Source: a virus. Taken from it: 55,385 bases of DNA. Where the stretch lies: positions 1 to 55,385 of the IMG/VR virus record IMGVR_UViG_3300046804_004030; one strand, written 5' to 3'. Under the pieces are notes generated by a model, which was not told where the DNA came from, searched no databases, and saw only the letters and a list, made by a program, of their open reading frames with translations. The stretch's first letter is position 1. The number at the start of each line of letters is the position of its first letter. Made by a program: the position numbers and the translations under genes. Positions 1-7,319 of this stretch are shown here, piece by piece.

Positions 1-234
1 GGCCCACGGCGCTACCACGTCAATATGACCTATTTCAAGAAAAGCGGAAAGTTTTACGATGAAGCGTGGATTAGCGTTCCCGGCGACATGGAATTACATC
101 AGATCTGGGAGTTGGTCCGTAGGATGCGCAGCGAAGGAAGGCTGGAGGGCCTTGTAGAAGGCGCTGGCCGGGAATTCATGATTCTCGTCAACGTACCAGG
201 CCATCGCCACGAACACCCTCACCTAATTGTCTGA
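1..234 (+). CDS. Hypothetical protein, 5' end cut by window edge
   Basis: The reading frame is open from base 1. An ATG sits at position 25, but it has no Shine-Dalgarno sequence and the eight codons before it read as natural protein (ending RRYHVN), so the true start is probably just outside the window. The visible product is about 77 residues. It contains YFKKSGKFY near the start and ends in a PGHRHEHPHLIV-type tail. I recognise the general pattern (aromatic-Lys-x-SGK-aromatic, then a GxLxGL-like segment and a C-terminal H-P-x-LIV) from small phage proteins of unknown function. It overlaps the next gene by one base (TGATG), so the two are probably translated together. Confidence 0.7.
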   Translation, partial: GPRRYHVNMTYFKKSGKFYDEAWISVPGDMELHQIWELVRRMRSEGRLEGLVEGAGREFMILVNVPGHRHEHPHLIV

Positions 235-554
235 TGACAGAAATTACCCCCAAAACCTGGAGCGTATCACTTCTTGCAAGAGAAATCGAAAACGCTTCTG
301 CTGGTTCAGAAAACTTCAACACCGTCTTGGTCCACCCCGAAATCATTGAAAGGGATTTCAAGCTGTGTTGCAAAGAAGAGCGTGAGTATGACTGGAGATC
401 GCTGTCTCCCACTTATAGAGTTACGTGCAAAAAAGGGCTGTGGATGGTAGAGGGCGCCGATCAGGAATATGTCAAAAGTCAGGCAAGGCACTATTTCATC
501 CAGTACTGGCCTGATGGCGAGTATGACGACATTCTCGATGCCGTGGAGGAGTAA
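234..554 (+). CDS. Hypothetical protein, 106 aa
   Basis: It starts with an ATG that shares its A with the stop of the previous gene. The product is acidic at its C-terminus (DGEYDDILDAVEE) and contains a WRSLSPTYRV segment and a C-C pair around residue 46. I do not recognise a family. A frame on the opposite strand covers the same bases, but the tight coupling on both sides favours this strand. The next gene starts two bases after its stop. Confidence 0.65.
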   Translation: MTEITPKTWSVSLLAREIENASAGSENFNTVLVHPEIIERDFKLCCKEEREYDWRSLSPTYRVTCKKGLWMVEGADQEYVKSQARHYFIQYWPDGEYDDILDAVEE

Positions 555-555
555 G

Positions 556-768
556 GTGTCCAAAGTTAATTGCTCTTGCTGTGGCAAGCAGATCGTCGAG
601 TATCAGGTTCCACGGTATGACAAATATTGCGCACCGGCCAAAAATGCAAAGCCTCTCGGCACCGGCAGATGGTGTTGCGGCTACTGCGGAGAAGACCTTG
701 ATGAACACGGATTATTTCCCGAGGAAAAGCATCTAGCCTATGAGCTTTATGGACTGCCACTGTCATGA
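556..768 (+). CDS. Small zinc-finger protein, 70 aa
   Basis: I chose the GTG at 556 because GGAGGAG lies at 546-551, an ideal ribosome binding site that overlaps the end of the upstream gene. An upstream in-frame ATG at 469 would overlap that gene by 86 bases. The product has CSCCGK at its N-terminus and CCGYCGE in its second half, plus a lone Cys between them, giving two CxxC knuckles that could bind one zinc ion. It probably binds nucleic acid or a protein partner. Its stop overlaps the next start (ATGA). Confidence 0.7.
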   Translation: MSKVNCSCCGKQIVEYQVPRYDKYCAPAKNAKPLGTGRWCCGYCGEDLDEHGLFPEEKHLAYELYGLPLS

Positions 769-1121
769 GAGTCATCATCGCCGGATCTCGCGACATCGCT
801 GATCCACGGGCACTACAAGCTGCCCTGCAGGAAGTTGACTGGCGAATCACGCAGGTCGTCTGTGGCATGGCCCGTGGTGCCGACAAGCTCGGATACGACT
901 GGGCCAAAGCCAATAACATTCCGATCGCCGAGTTTCCTGCAGACTGGAATCGGTATGGCAAAAGTGCTGGCCACAGGCGCAATGCCGAGATGGCCAAAAA
1001 TGCTGATGCGTTGCTCGCGCTATGGGATGGTCAAAGTCGCGGCACGAACAACATGATCTATCTCGCTGCCTGCCACAACCTAAAGGTTCACATCTTTAAT
1101 CCATTTGACAGAGAAAAATGA
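765..1121 (+). CDS. DUF2493/SLOG-domain protein
   Basis: The 118-residue product has the full pattern of the DUF2493 (YspA-like) family, a Rossmann-like SLOG fold related to DprA and LOG proteins: GSRD at residues 7-10, GMARGAD at 34-40, FPADW at 57-61 and AGHRRNAEM at 68-76. These loops line a nucleotide-binding pocket in the superfamily. SLOG proteins are thought to bind or process nucleotide-derived ligands; a specific reaction for the phage members is not known. The gene overlaps both neighbours by four bases, so it belongs to the left-hand operon. Confidence 0.9.
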   Translation: MRVIIAGSRDIADPRALQAALQEVDWRITQVVCGMARGADKLGYDWAKANNIPIAEFPADWNRYGKSAGHRRNAEMAKNADALLALWDGQSRGTNNMIYLAACHNLKVHIFNPFDREK

Positions 1122-1381
1122 TGAATCGAGTTCAGGTCCTACTGCCAAGGCCGATTCCATTTACGGAGCGCCAGCCAAGCCTTGCTGATTGCGACCAAAG
1201 CGGCAAGGTATGGGTTGGTCATTGGAACAGATCTATCAGTCATAATAGGTGGATATGGACACTGATTGATCTGGGGAAGCTTGAAATATGGAGATCGTCA
1301 ATGCTGGCGACTCATTTTACGCCTGGCTTTACACGAGCGCTGCCGACAACACTCTTCAATCCGTTTGGCAACAAGGAATGA
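1118..1381 (+). CDS. DUF551-like small protein
   Basis: The 87-residue product has the layout of the DUF551-like C-terminal module seen elsewhere in this window: P-I-P-F-x-E-R-x-P near the start, an A-D-C-D-x-x-G-K-V-W segment, a W-T-L/W-x-x-H centre and a final A-L-P. Here the module stands alone without the long variable N-terminus carried by the copies at 6043, 6720 and 28757. The function of this module is unknown. The final W-x-H-W-A-L-P of the other copies is degraded here, so this is a divergent member. Confidence 0.6.
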   Translation: MMNRVQVLLPRPIPFTERQPSLADCDQSGKVWVGHWNRSISHNRWIWTLIDLGKLEIWRSSMLATHFTPGFTRALPTTLFNPFGNKE

Positions 1382-1641
1382 TGGCTCGTCTTATTGAATT
1401 TCAGGTTCAGCACGTTTATGCCATCGGCAGTCGGCGGCGCGAATGTCATGGTCACGGAGATTATTCCGATGAGCTTGCTATTCGCCAGTGCGTAACTAGC
1501 AACTGGCCCGCTTGTGATTTTGCGCCTTTGTTTGCGAGCGAAGAGGCTGCATGGAAATGGATCAGGCATAATCCGCAATTTGGACCTGGGCTAGAACCTG
1601 TCAGACTAAGCTACATTGCTACAGTTGATAAAGAGGAATGA
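1378..1641 (+). CDS. Hypothetical protein, 87 aa
   Basis: The frame is open further upstream, but ATG 1378 overlaps the previous stop (ATGA) and follows AAGGA, while a start at 1288 would overlap the upstream gene by 94 bases. A second ATG at 1381 is spaced better from AAGGA and may be used instead. The product starts MMARLIEFQVQ, has an H-G-H-G segment and a DFAPLFASEEAAWKWI stretch. It resembles small phage proteins that carry an x-P-L-F-x-x-x-x-A stretch. No function can be given. Confidence 0.65.
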   Translation: MMARLIEFQVQHVYAIGSRRRECHGHGDYSDELAIRQCVTSNWPACDFAPLFASEEAAWKWIRHNPQFGPGLEPVRLSYIATVDKEE

Positions 1642-1862
1642 CTATGGCCCTTATGCGTGATGTCCTTGGCGACCTAGAGTCATTCGCTAGGGATGATGTA
1701 ATGCCGGTCGCTATCGAGCTTGGCGCAGCTGAATACGAAGAGGGCATCCAAGACTACTTGATTCAAGAGCTTTCAGGTGTAAGTCTTTTATTTGGCTTTG
1801 TCGTAAGTCAAAGAGAAGGCGTACAAAGTGGAAGGTTCTATCTGTTTAGCGAGAGAAATTAA
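1638..1862 (+). CDS. Hypothetical protein, paralogue of the next gene
   Basis: The ATG at 1638 overlaps the upstream stop; an ATG six bases later lies at a better distance from the GAGG at 1632-1635. The 72-74 residue product shares a frame of positions with the gene that follows it: a D-L-x-x-F/Y segment, an acidic residue, x-P-x-x-I/E, then (I/F)-x-L/F-G and a helical stretch, and an F-G-x-x-V near the C-terminus. This suggests duplication. It may be a small helical binding protein. No family is recognised. Confidence 0.65.
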   Translation: MTMALMRDVLGDLESFARDDVMPVAIELGAAEYEEGIQDYLIQELSGVSLLFGFVVSQREGVQSGRFYLFSERN

Positions 1863-1864
1863 CC

Positions 1865-2110
1865 ATGGAAATCATTCAAACCATCATCGAAGATCTCAAG
1901 TTTTATCAAGAAATGGACCTCACGCCAACCGAAATACTTTTCGGAGAAAAGGCGTGGAGGGAAGTGATGCAAGAGGCTGCGAGCCGCTCTTTGTTTCTTT
2001 TTGATGCCAGCAATGTTCAGGGCGGCAAGCTTTTTGGCGTGAACGTCAGACTTGAGCCTAAATTTGCCCCATGGGCAAGAAGCTACAGATTTAAGGAAGC
2101 CCTTGGCTGA
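1865..2110 (+). CDS. Hypothetical protein, last gene of left + block
   Basis: The 81-residue product is similar in layout to its upstream neighbour: an amphipathic N-terminal helix (IIEDLKFYQEMD), then LTPTEILFGEKAW, then a second half with KLFGVNV and WARSYRF. The order tide of P-x-x-I-x-x-G followed by x-L-F-G-V-x-V is reminiscent of small phage proteins of unknown role. Its start lies three bases after the previous stop. The tRNA gene on the opposite strand begins eight bases after its stop, so this marks the end of the + block. Confidence 0.65.
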   Translation: MEIIQTIIEDLKFYQEMDLTPTEILFGEKAWREVMQEAASRSLFLFDASNVQGGKLFGVNVRLEPKFAPWARSYRFKEALG

Positions 2111-2117
2111 AAATAAA

Positions 2118-2189
2118 CACCCCCGGTTGGATTTGAACCAACGTAAGACTTCTTAGAAGGAAGTTGCAAGTCCGCTTTGCGACGGGGGC
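2118..2189 (-). tRNA. tRNA-Arg (anticodon UCU)
   Basis: The minus strand folds into a complete cloverleaf of 72 bases. The acceptor stem pairs GCCCCCG with CGGGGGT (one G-U pair), the D stem is GCAA/TTGC with a GG-containing loop, the anticodon stem is ACTTC/GAAGT with loop CTTCTAA, and the T arm is GTTGG/CCAAC with loop TTCAAAT. The anticodon is TCT, which reads AGA (arginine). The discriminator base is G and no CCA is encoded. It lies between two convergent gene blocks. Phages often carry tRNAs for codons rare in the host; tRNA genes can also serve as attachment sites. Confidence 0.95.
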
Positions 2190-2223
2190 ATAAAAATGAG
2201 CCTATCGCACAGGCTCAAGCATG

Positions 2224-2568
2224 TCAAGCCTTGTCGGTGTCGCGCAGGAATCGCTCTTGCACGGCATCGGCCGCTTCTTGCAGGCCTGCATCCACCAAAA
2301 ACTGATGGATTCTGGTGGTTTGCTGCTGGCCACCCCAGGCTGCTGCGAGATCCGCGACGTCTTGAAAAGCTGTTTTGCTGGGGTACAGGGCATGAACATT
2401 ATCCCGCCAGCGCAACACCAGCTCATACGACGGAGCTGGTGATCCATTAACGAAGAAAGCTGAAGACATCGCCTGCAGTGCAGACATCCGGCCTTTTTGC
2501 CAGGCAAGCGCAAGTGCAGAATAGCGCTCGTATGGACACTGATCGCCTTCTGTTCTAATGTCGTCCAT
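2224..2568 (-). CDS. Hypothetical protein, 114 aa
   Basis: This is the last gene of the leftmost minus operon. The product is mostly helical by composition, with a YSALALAWQKGRMSALQAMSS stretch broken by small residues and a C-terminal half AADAVQERFLRDTDKA. It starts at an ATG 29 bases after the XRE regulator. A + strand frame over the same bases is less convincing because it runs into the tRNA. No family is recognised. Confidence 0.6.
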   Translation of the reverse strand: MDDIRTEGDQCPYERYSALALAWQKGRMSALQAMSSAFFVNGSPAPSYELVLRWRDNVHALYPSKTAFQDVADLAAAWGGQQQTTRIHQFLVDAGLQEAADAVQERFLRDTDKA

Positions 2569-2597
2569 TGTTTTGTGTGGTAATTTTTATTGATAGG

Positions 2598-3227
2598 TCA
2601 ATCCGTAAACTGCTCCCAGTCGTGAATCCACTGTTCGGGCTTGTAGACAGTCGTGTGAACCCACAATCTTGCGAGTTCTTGATGGGTGTAGTCAAAGCCC
2701 ATCAGTAGCTCGCGAAATTCCTGCTCGTGCTCATCAGGTACAAATTGCATCAGCCGATTCAGGGCCTTGGTTCGATCCCCCAGTACCTCCGCGTGCTGCT
2801 GCACCATCCGCCGCCAGCGGCTGCACAGCGCCTTCAGGGCCTTGTGGGGCACCGTCAGGGCTTCTGGAACGTCCTTCCGGCCCAGGTAGCAGGCGATCAG
2901 ATCGACCGCATCCCATGGCCTGCCGGCGCTGTTCAGGATCGGCCTGGAGTCCTCCACCCGCTTCCGGGTCAGCTCGTCGGTGATCGAGCCGTAATCGCGC
3001 TCATGCAAGCGCCTGAACAACTCCTCAAACTGCAGGAAACTTGCAAATCGCAGCTCACCGGACTTGCCAGATTCAATCACTGACCAGTTACCGTAGCTGA
3101 TCGTATCAAAGCCAGCTTGTCTGGCCCAGTAATAGGCTGTGTACTGCGTCCAGCCTTGCTGAATCCGCCAGTTGCGGATCATGGAGCCAAAACGCTCCTT
3201 GTTTGCTTGGATTTCAGCTTCAGTCAT
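2598..3227 (-). CDS. XRE-type helix-turn-helix regulator
   Basis: The 209-residue product begins with a helix-turn-helix domain at about residues 14-72: IRNWRIQQGWTQ, a divergent second helix, then SYGNWSVIESGKSGEL, which carries the conserved SxIExG-like end of XRE/Cro domains. The rest is an all-helical C-terminal part with no known ligand-binding domain. It probably binds an operator as a dimer. It overlaps the upstream gene through the sequence ATGACTGA. Because the operon's promoter at 8201 has two 10-bp direct repeats, it is a candidate autoregulator; this is inference. Confidence 0.75.
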   Translation of the reverse strand: MTEAEIQANKERFGSMIRNWRIQQGWTQYTAYYWARQAGFDTISYGNWSVIESGKSGELRFASFLQFEELFRRLHERDYGSITDELTRKRVEDSRPILNSAGRPWDAVDLIACYLGRKDVPEALTVPHKALKALCSRWRRMVQQHAEVLGDRTKALNRLMQFVPDEHEQEFRELLMGFDYTHQELARLWVHTTVYKPEQWIHDWEQFTD

Positions 3228-3918
3228 TTTGGTATTTTACTCCATGGTTATCTGGGATCATGACAAGTTCAGTTTTTTCGTGTAAGTCACTGAGCGGCAC
3301 AAAACCGGCTCCGTCCCAGATACCAAATCCAAGCCCACGCTCGCCTGTATCTGGATTTGTGTAAAGACGGGCAAGTGATTTCATTGGTTCGTGTGGCGAA
3401 GAAACCCAGTAGAAACCATCTTCAAGCTCGTAGATGGGATTTTCTTCGTCAGACCCTGCTTCTTTAAGCTTGCGCAGGGCATCCTCCGCAGCATCCACCC
3501 TTTCAAGTAGCTCGTTGGTGCACCTAAAAAGTACATCTTTGACATACGCAAGCTGATTATGCGTATCAACAAGACAAGATGCAATTGATTCAATTGTGTG
3601 TCTATTTCCGTTCGGCCGAGTAGATACGGAAACCAGTCTAACCGTGTTCCAATCCAAATCGGATGCCTCTTCAAGCGGCTCTTGTTCATTCATTTGGTTT
3701 GGCTCCATCTTGCTTTTTGTTGCCGATTGGCCATCAAGTTCATTGGCAATGTCAAAAATAAGTTCCCCGTCGTGATCGCTGATCATATTCGGCGCTAGTA
3801 CGCGAAGCGCAGCTGCAAGCTTGTCCCCATAGTCAATGAAGACGCCAGCTTCTTCCAGATTAAAGGCTTCCCAGATCTTGTTCGCAAGGTTGCTGAGGGG
3901 CTTTTTGTTGTTAGTCAT
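3220..3918 (-). CDS. Hypothetical protein, 232 aa
   Basis: The frame stays open up to 4320, but that part overlaps a better gene, so I chose the ATG at 3918, which overlaps the upstream stop by eight bases. The N-terminal 75 residues look helical, the middle is polar, and residues about 150-190 could form a coiled coil (ELLERVDAAEDALRKLKEAG). The C-terminal 50 residues contain FYWVSSPHEPMKSLARLY and GLGFGIWDGAGFVPL, a small beta-rich unit. No family is recognised. Confidence 0.65.
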   Translation of the reverse strand: MTNNKKPLSNLANKIWEAFNLEEAGVFIDYGDKLAAALRVLAPNMISDHDGELIFDIANELDGQSATKSKMEPNQMNEQEPLEEASDLDWNTVRLVSVSTRPNGNRHTIESIASCLVDTHNQLAYVKDVLFRCTNELLERVDAAEDALRKLKEAGSDEENPIYELEDGFYWVSSPHEPMKSLARLYTNPDTGERGLGFGIWDGAGFVPLSDLHEKTELVMIPDNHGVKYQND

Positions 3919-4291
3919 TGTTGAGTTCCTCAAGCTTTGTTTTTGCAAGCGCCATGCCTCGGCGTGACTTAGATAGCTGATACTCAAGTATTGCAATGCG
4001 TCGTTTCTGTCTTGCAACGTAGGACTCAAGGGCGTCTTTTTCGTTGTCATGAGCGAAGCGTTTACGGGCTTTTGCAAGTATGAACTTGAACTTTGGCCGC
4101 CAATACCAGCTTTGCGGTGAAATCCATGCGCCTTTCGGAGTGATAGAAGTGACGACGTACTCTTCTTTTGAAAGAGCAACGCGGCCAGTACCATCATCCA
4201 TGTCGCCATCGTAATCATGAGACGCGTAGACGACCTCTCTATATCTAAAGAGGATCTGTTTTTCTGTGAATTGAGGGTTTTCTTCAGCCAT
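3911..4291 (-). CDS. Hypothetical protein with C-terminal coiled coil, 126 aa
   Basis: I chose ATG 4291, preceded by AGAAGGGAG and overlapping the upstream stop by eight bases. The N-terminal half reads as a short beta-rich unit (KQILFRYREVVYASHDYDGDMDDG, broken here into its acidic part, and SKEEYVVTSITPKGAWI). The C-terminal 50 residues are strongly charged and heptad-like (ESYVARQKRRIAILEYQLSK), indicating a coiled coil. It may be a structural or regulatory small protein. Function unknown. Confidence 0.65.
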   Translation of the reverse strand: MAEENPQFTEKQILFRYREVVYASHDYDGDMDDGTGRVALSKEEYVVTSITPKGAWISPQSWYWRPKFKFILAKARKRFAHDNEKDALESYVARQKRRIAILEYQLSKSRRGMALAKTKLEELNND

Positions 4292-4526
4292 CTCCCTTCT
4301 CCATGTGTCGCGCAATGCAAAGCAGATCAGGCGCGTAAATACATCCCATTGAGTTTTGGCATTGATTAACTGCTTCGCGTAGCGCTGCGGCAATCATTTC
4401 CTCTTGGGAGACCTCCCTGTTGCGAAAATCCGCCAATTCACAAGCAGCTGTAATAATGGCCTCCGCTTTGCGCTTAATCATTGCTCTTGCGGCGCGTGTT
4501 ACCCAGTCAGTCATTGGATCAGTCAT
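4284..4526 (-). CDS. Hypothetical helical protein, 80 aa
   Basis: The ATG at 4526 gives the ATGACTGA overlap with the upstream stop that is repeated through this operon; longer frames start with TTG. The product begins MTDPMTDWVTRAARAMI and continues with short helices and an N-terminal-like ITAACELADF segment followed by IAAALREAVNQC. Proteins with this helix pattern are common and unassigned in phages of cyanobacteria. Confidence 0.65.
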   Translation of the reverse strand: MTDPMTDWVTRAARAMIKRKAEAIITAACELADFRNREVSQEEMIAAALREAVNQCQNSMGCIYAPDLLCIARHMEKGDG

Positions 4527-4890
4527 CGGGGAGCGAGTCAATGAGTGCGCGAAGCTTGTTGTAAGCCTCTTGTTTTTCGTGCATGGTCAGATTGTGATAG
4601 ATGCCGGCATCAAGAAGATTGCGGGCCTCGTACTTTGTTGGCAATAATTTTGGTGCAAGAATTGCGCGAAGCTGTTTGACAAGGAAATGCTTGTCTATCA
4701 GTCTCGGATCGCCGGTTGCTGCTCGATCGGAATAGGCTTCCCGTATTAGGTCAAGGCAAGCGTTAAGCATCTGATTGGCGCCCCATTGAGCAGCCTTGAT
4801 CAAGATCAGATCAACACAGTCGCCATTAGTCTTTAGCTCTTGGCACCAGTTATGGATTTTGTCGGGAGGAGGCGTGATTGGATGAGTCAT
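4519..4890 (-). CDS. Hypothetical protein, paralogue of 4922-5221
   Basis: The 123-residue product opens with P-P-P-x-x-I-x-x-W, followed by an A-A-Q-W-G-A-N-Q-x-L-x-A-C segment. The next gene upstream (4922-5221) has the same layout (P-P-E-x-L-I-x-x-W, then a V-A-D-W-Q-x-x-R-C-C segment), so the two are diverged duplicates. This PPP-W/AxWG module is familiar from small proteins in cyanobacterial phages, always of unknown function. The C-terminal part (LRALIDSLPDD) also matches the end of the paralogue (LEALPGD). Confidence 0.75.
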   Translation of the reverse strand: MTHPITPPPDKIHNWCQELKTNGDCVDLILIKAAQWGANQMLNACLDLIREAYSDRAATGDPRLIDKHFLVKQLRAILAPKLLPTKYEARNLLDAGIYHNLTMHEKQEAYNKLRALIDSLPDD

Positions 4891-4921
4891 GATTTTGAAT
4901 TAACAGGGATGGTGGCGGTGA

Positions 4922-5221
4922 TTAGTCGCCTGGCAGGGCTTCCAGTGCCTCCTGGATGTCGTCAAAGTCTTCATCGCTGCCGACACCAAGCTTGACGCGA
5001 TCAAGAAGTGCGATAAGCGCACGTTGCTTCAGGCTTGGCTGCCTGCACTTTTTTCGCATCAATCTGGCTGCACCACGGGAGACGTAGAGCGACACGTGCT
5101 CACAGCATCTATCAAGCTGCCAGTCGGCCACCTCCTTGACGACATCTTGGCAGCTGGACGCCTGATGCGACCATTTCTGGATTAGCTGTTCAGGTGGATA
5201 GCTGTTGTTCGATTGAGTCAT
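4922..5221 (-). CDS. Hypothetical protein, paralogue of 4519-4890
   Basis: The 99-residue product shares the N-terminal P-P-E-x-L-I-x-x-W motif and the acidic x-L-P-G/D-D end with the downstream gene. The middle is basic (LMRKKCRQPSLKQRALIALL). The gap of 31 bases between the two genes contains no feature other than the ribosome binding region. Function unknown. Confidence 0.7.
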   Translation of the reverse strand: MTQSNNSYPPEQLIQKWSHQASSCQDVVKEVADWQLDRCCEHVSLYVSRGAARLMRKKCRQPSLKQRALIALLDRVKLGVGSDEDFDDIQEALEALPGD

Positions 5222-5252
5222 GACTTGGTTTTGTGGATTTGCGTTGATTCGG

Positions 5253-5576
5253 TCAGTCTTTCATCGGCCAGCCCATTTTGATAAGCGCCTCATTGAGTGA
5301 ATTGCCATCATACCAGACATTTGCAAGCCAGCGACCGAAGGAATCCTTGCGGACGGTATGGACGATGATTTCATTGGCAGGCCACAGGCGAGATGCGGTG
5401 GCATGGGTGGCTCCAACGTATCCAGCTTCTCCCTTTTCGGGAGTGTCAACGCCAAGCAGCCGTAAGCGCTGCCTGGTCCTGATCTTGTCAAATCCGAGGT
5501 CAATGTCAACGTCAATCGTGTCGCCATCAATAACGCGCACAAGCTCGACGCGGTAGTGGTAAAGCTTTTCGTTCAC
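5253..5576 (-). CDS. Thermonuclease-like (SNase) protein
   Basis: The 107-residue product is a compact staphylococcal-nuclease fold. Candidate active-site residues line up with the family: Asp19 in IDGDT, Arg39 in RLRLLGVDTPE, Asp44 and Glu47 in the same segment, and Arg82 in FGRWLANVW. Such enzymes cleave DNA or RNA with calcium. There is no signal peptide, so it would act inside the cell, and it is shorter than secreted thermonucleases. It uses a GTG start that overlaps the upstream stop (GTGA). It could degrade host nucleic acid or serve in nucleotide salvage. Confidence 0.9.
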   Translation of the reverse strand: MNEKLYHYRVELVRVIDGDTIDVDIDLGFDKIRTRQRLRLLGVDTPEKGEAGYVGATHATASRLWPANEIIVHTVRKDSFGRWLANVWYDGNSLNEALIKMGWPMKD

Positions 5577-5788
5577 GGTTCTACCTCAAGATAAATTCCA
5601 TGATTGAAATGCCGTGGCCTAGCGGGCTCCCTGCGAGGAAGATCAAACACTTCCTTGCCGTAAATAAGCTCTGACGAAACCTGGATAGAATCAACTGCCA
5701 AGCCAGTCTTAGCAGAAAAATCGTCCATGGCTTTTTTGATCGCTCTTTCGAGCAGCCGCTTTTCTTCTTTTGCCTGCTGGATGTCCAT
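5573..5788 (-). CDS. Small phage protein with AKTGLxVDSI motif, 71 aa
   Basis: The product begins with a charged helix (MDIQQAKEEKRLLERAIKKAM) followed by DDFSAKTGLAVDSIQV. This order, a basic helix then an F-x-x-K-T-G-L-x-V-D-S-I segment, recurs in small proteins of many phages and has no assigned function. It overlaps the thermonuclease gene by four bases. Confidence 0.75.
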   Translation of the reverse strand: MDIQQAKEEKRLLERAIKKAMDDFSAKTGLAVDSIQVSSELIYGKEVFDLPRREPARPRHFNHGIYLEVEP

Positions 5789-5794
5789 AATGCT

Positions 5795-6046
5795 TCAGAT
5801 CAATTTAATTTCAGTGATGGCTCCCGTGTCTTGATTGACAAAGGAAAGCCGTTGGTTGGTTTCTTCGCAGCGCTTGGCCATCAAATAAATGGCAATGCCC
5901 TTGCGAATACTGTCTGACATACTGATGCCATACTTGTTCTTCAATTCACGCAATGCAGAAATGGTTGTGCGGCTGGCGCGAAAGTGAATTCGTTCATTAA
6001 GGCGCTTGGTGTCGAGTATTGCTGGAATGTCGTCGTCAGGAATCAT
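5795..6046 (-). CDS. Ribbon-helix-helix-type protein, 83 aa
   Basis: I chose ATG 6046, which overlaps the upstream stop (ATGA). Residues about 18-62 match the ribbon-helix-helix pattern: a short strand (ERIHFRAS), a helix (TTISALRELKNKYG), then SMSDSIRKGIAIYLMA. The domain usually binds DNA as a dimer. The C-terminal tail (LSFVNQDTGAITEIKLI) could form an extra strand pair. It is a likely transcription regulator of this operon. Confidence 0.7.
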   Translation of the reverse strand: MIPDDDIPAILDTKRLNERIHFRASRTTISALRELKNKYGISMSDSIRKGIAIYLMAKRCEETNQRLSFVNQDTGAITEIKLI

Positions 6047-6723
6047 TTGTTTTCCGAGTCTTTTTGAGGAATAGGCAGCGCCCAGTGGGGGAGCCAATGA
6101 GTCCACTCATCGAACACGTAGTAGTTCTCGGGCGGATAAATCAACTCCCAGCACTCCGCACCTTGCTGCCAATGCCAGCACTCACCCCTACCAGTTGTGC
6201 AATCCTTCTCCTCTGGCTTTCGCTCGCCCAATGGGATAGGGGCGATGGCGGGGCGGCCCCAGCGGGCAATGGCTCGTTGAATCAGGTCGAGAAGTGCATC
6301 GTCCTCATGGCGCCACTCGGTCGGAGCAATGACAACTCCCCAAGTTCTGTCATTGCGCAACCACTGCAGGATCTCCTCATACGTCGGCCCCACCGGCTCC
6401 AGCTGTGCCACCTCAGCAGCATTTAACGCAGCAATCACATCTTCAATCGGCTGCATCACGCCATCTTTCAGGATGGCAGCACCGTCCCCGCAGACACCTT
6501 CTGTCCAGATGGGGCGCTCTGTTGACTCGGGTTGAGCATTTGTATCATGTAGATACTCTTCAACGGCTTCCTTTGTAGCTAAAAATCCGTTCATTGTTGC
6601 TGACTCTGGTGCGCGGGCCTGCAAGGCAGCAATAGCTTCGGCTTCAATATGCGGTGGAACGCTGTTGCCAGTTTTGTGAGCGTGGATGTAGATGGACAGG
6701 TAGTAGGCGGGATCAGTGGTCAT
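6043..6723 (-). CDS. DUF551-like C-terminal module protein, 226 aa
   Basis: The N-terminal 150 residues are variable and helical. From about residue 155 the sequence follows the module shared with 28757-29377: ARWGRPAIAPIPL, then ERKPEEKDC, GECWHWQQGAECWEL, and finally WTHWLPHWALPIP. The same end occurs in weaker form at 1118 and 6720. The module resembles DUF551, a small domain common in phages. Role unknown. Start ATG 6723 overlaps the upstream stop (ATGA). Confidence 0.8.
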   Translation of the reverse strand: MTTDPAYYLSIYIHAHKTGNSVPPHIEAEAIAALQARAPESATMNGFLATKEAVEEYLHDTNAQPESTERPIWTEGVCGDGAAILKDGVMQPIEDVIAALNAAEVAQLEPVGPTYEEILQWLRNDRTWGVVIAPTEWRHEDDALLDLIQRAIARWGRPAIAPIPLGERKPEEKDCTTGRGECWHWQQGAECWELIYPPENYYVFDEWTHWLPHWALPIPQKDSENK

Positions 6724-7319
6724 GAGTTGTCGTCAGCAGTTGGAAGTGGAAGCGCCCAAAGTGGCAGCCAGTATTGATAGCCGAATCTACCAATAAGCCG
6801 CCAATGAGTTCGTTTCCAGCAAAGGTGAGCATCAAGCCCCCAGACAAGGCCATCCTCGTCAGCGTCATCTGCTGTAGGCGGCTCTTTGGCGAAAGACCTA
6901 GGTTTTTGCAGCGCGGTTGAGCTGACACGCGGATCAGTTGCAACTTGTACGTCCCAGGCAATCAGGTCATTTAACGCCTTGCGCGGATTTGAGTAATGCT
7001 CTTTTTGCAGTATGTGACTGCAGACAAGTGCATCAATCAATTCAGCTTTCCAAGGATTAAGTTGCTCGGATTCGATAGCAGCGGCGATACCAGCACCCCA
7101 ACCAGCGGCATAGCCCTCTTTGTAAACAAAGAAAGCATCGCCACGGTGGTAAGCGGGGACTTCTAGTTCATCGCAGTCAAGAGTCGGTGGCTCTGGTTTT
7201 GCAAGTTCTGTGCGGGCGCGTAGTAATAGCCCAGCTAAGAGCGGATGACAGGCAATGTCTTCAACAGAATCAAACGCGGCTAAAAGCTCAGCACATAAAG
7301 AACGAAATACATCAGTCAT
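6720..7319 (-). CDS. DUF551-like protein with FRxLCAELL N-terminus, 199 aa
   Basis: The N-terminus reads VFRSLCAELLAAFDSVE; the start of the protein at 26004-26360 is similar (MFRELCAEVLA), so this N-terminal unit is shared between otherwise different proteins. A central segment reads GYAAGWGAGIAAAIE. The C-terminus ends CWKRTHWRL, then YWLPLWALPLP, which is the DUF551-like end. The gene is therefore a mosaic of two modules seen elsewhere in the window. Function unknown. Confidence 0.75.
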   Translation of the reverse strand: MTDVFRSLCAELLAAFDSVEDIACHPLLAGLLLRARTELAKPEPPTLDCDELEVPAYHRGDAFFVYKEGYAAGWGAGIAAAIESEQLNPWKAELIDALVCSHILQKEHYSNPRKALNDLIAWDVQVATDPRVSSTALQKPRSFAKEPPTADDADEDGLVWGLDAHLCWKRTHWRLIGRFGYQYWLPLWALPLPTADDNS

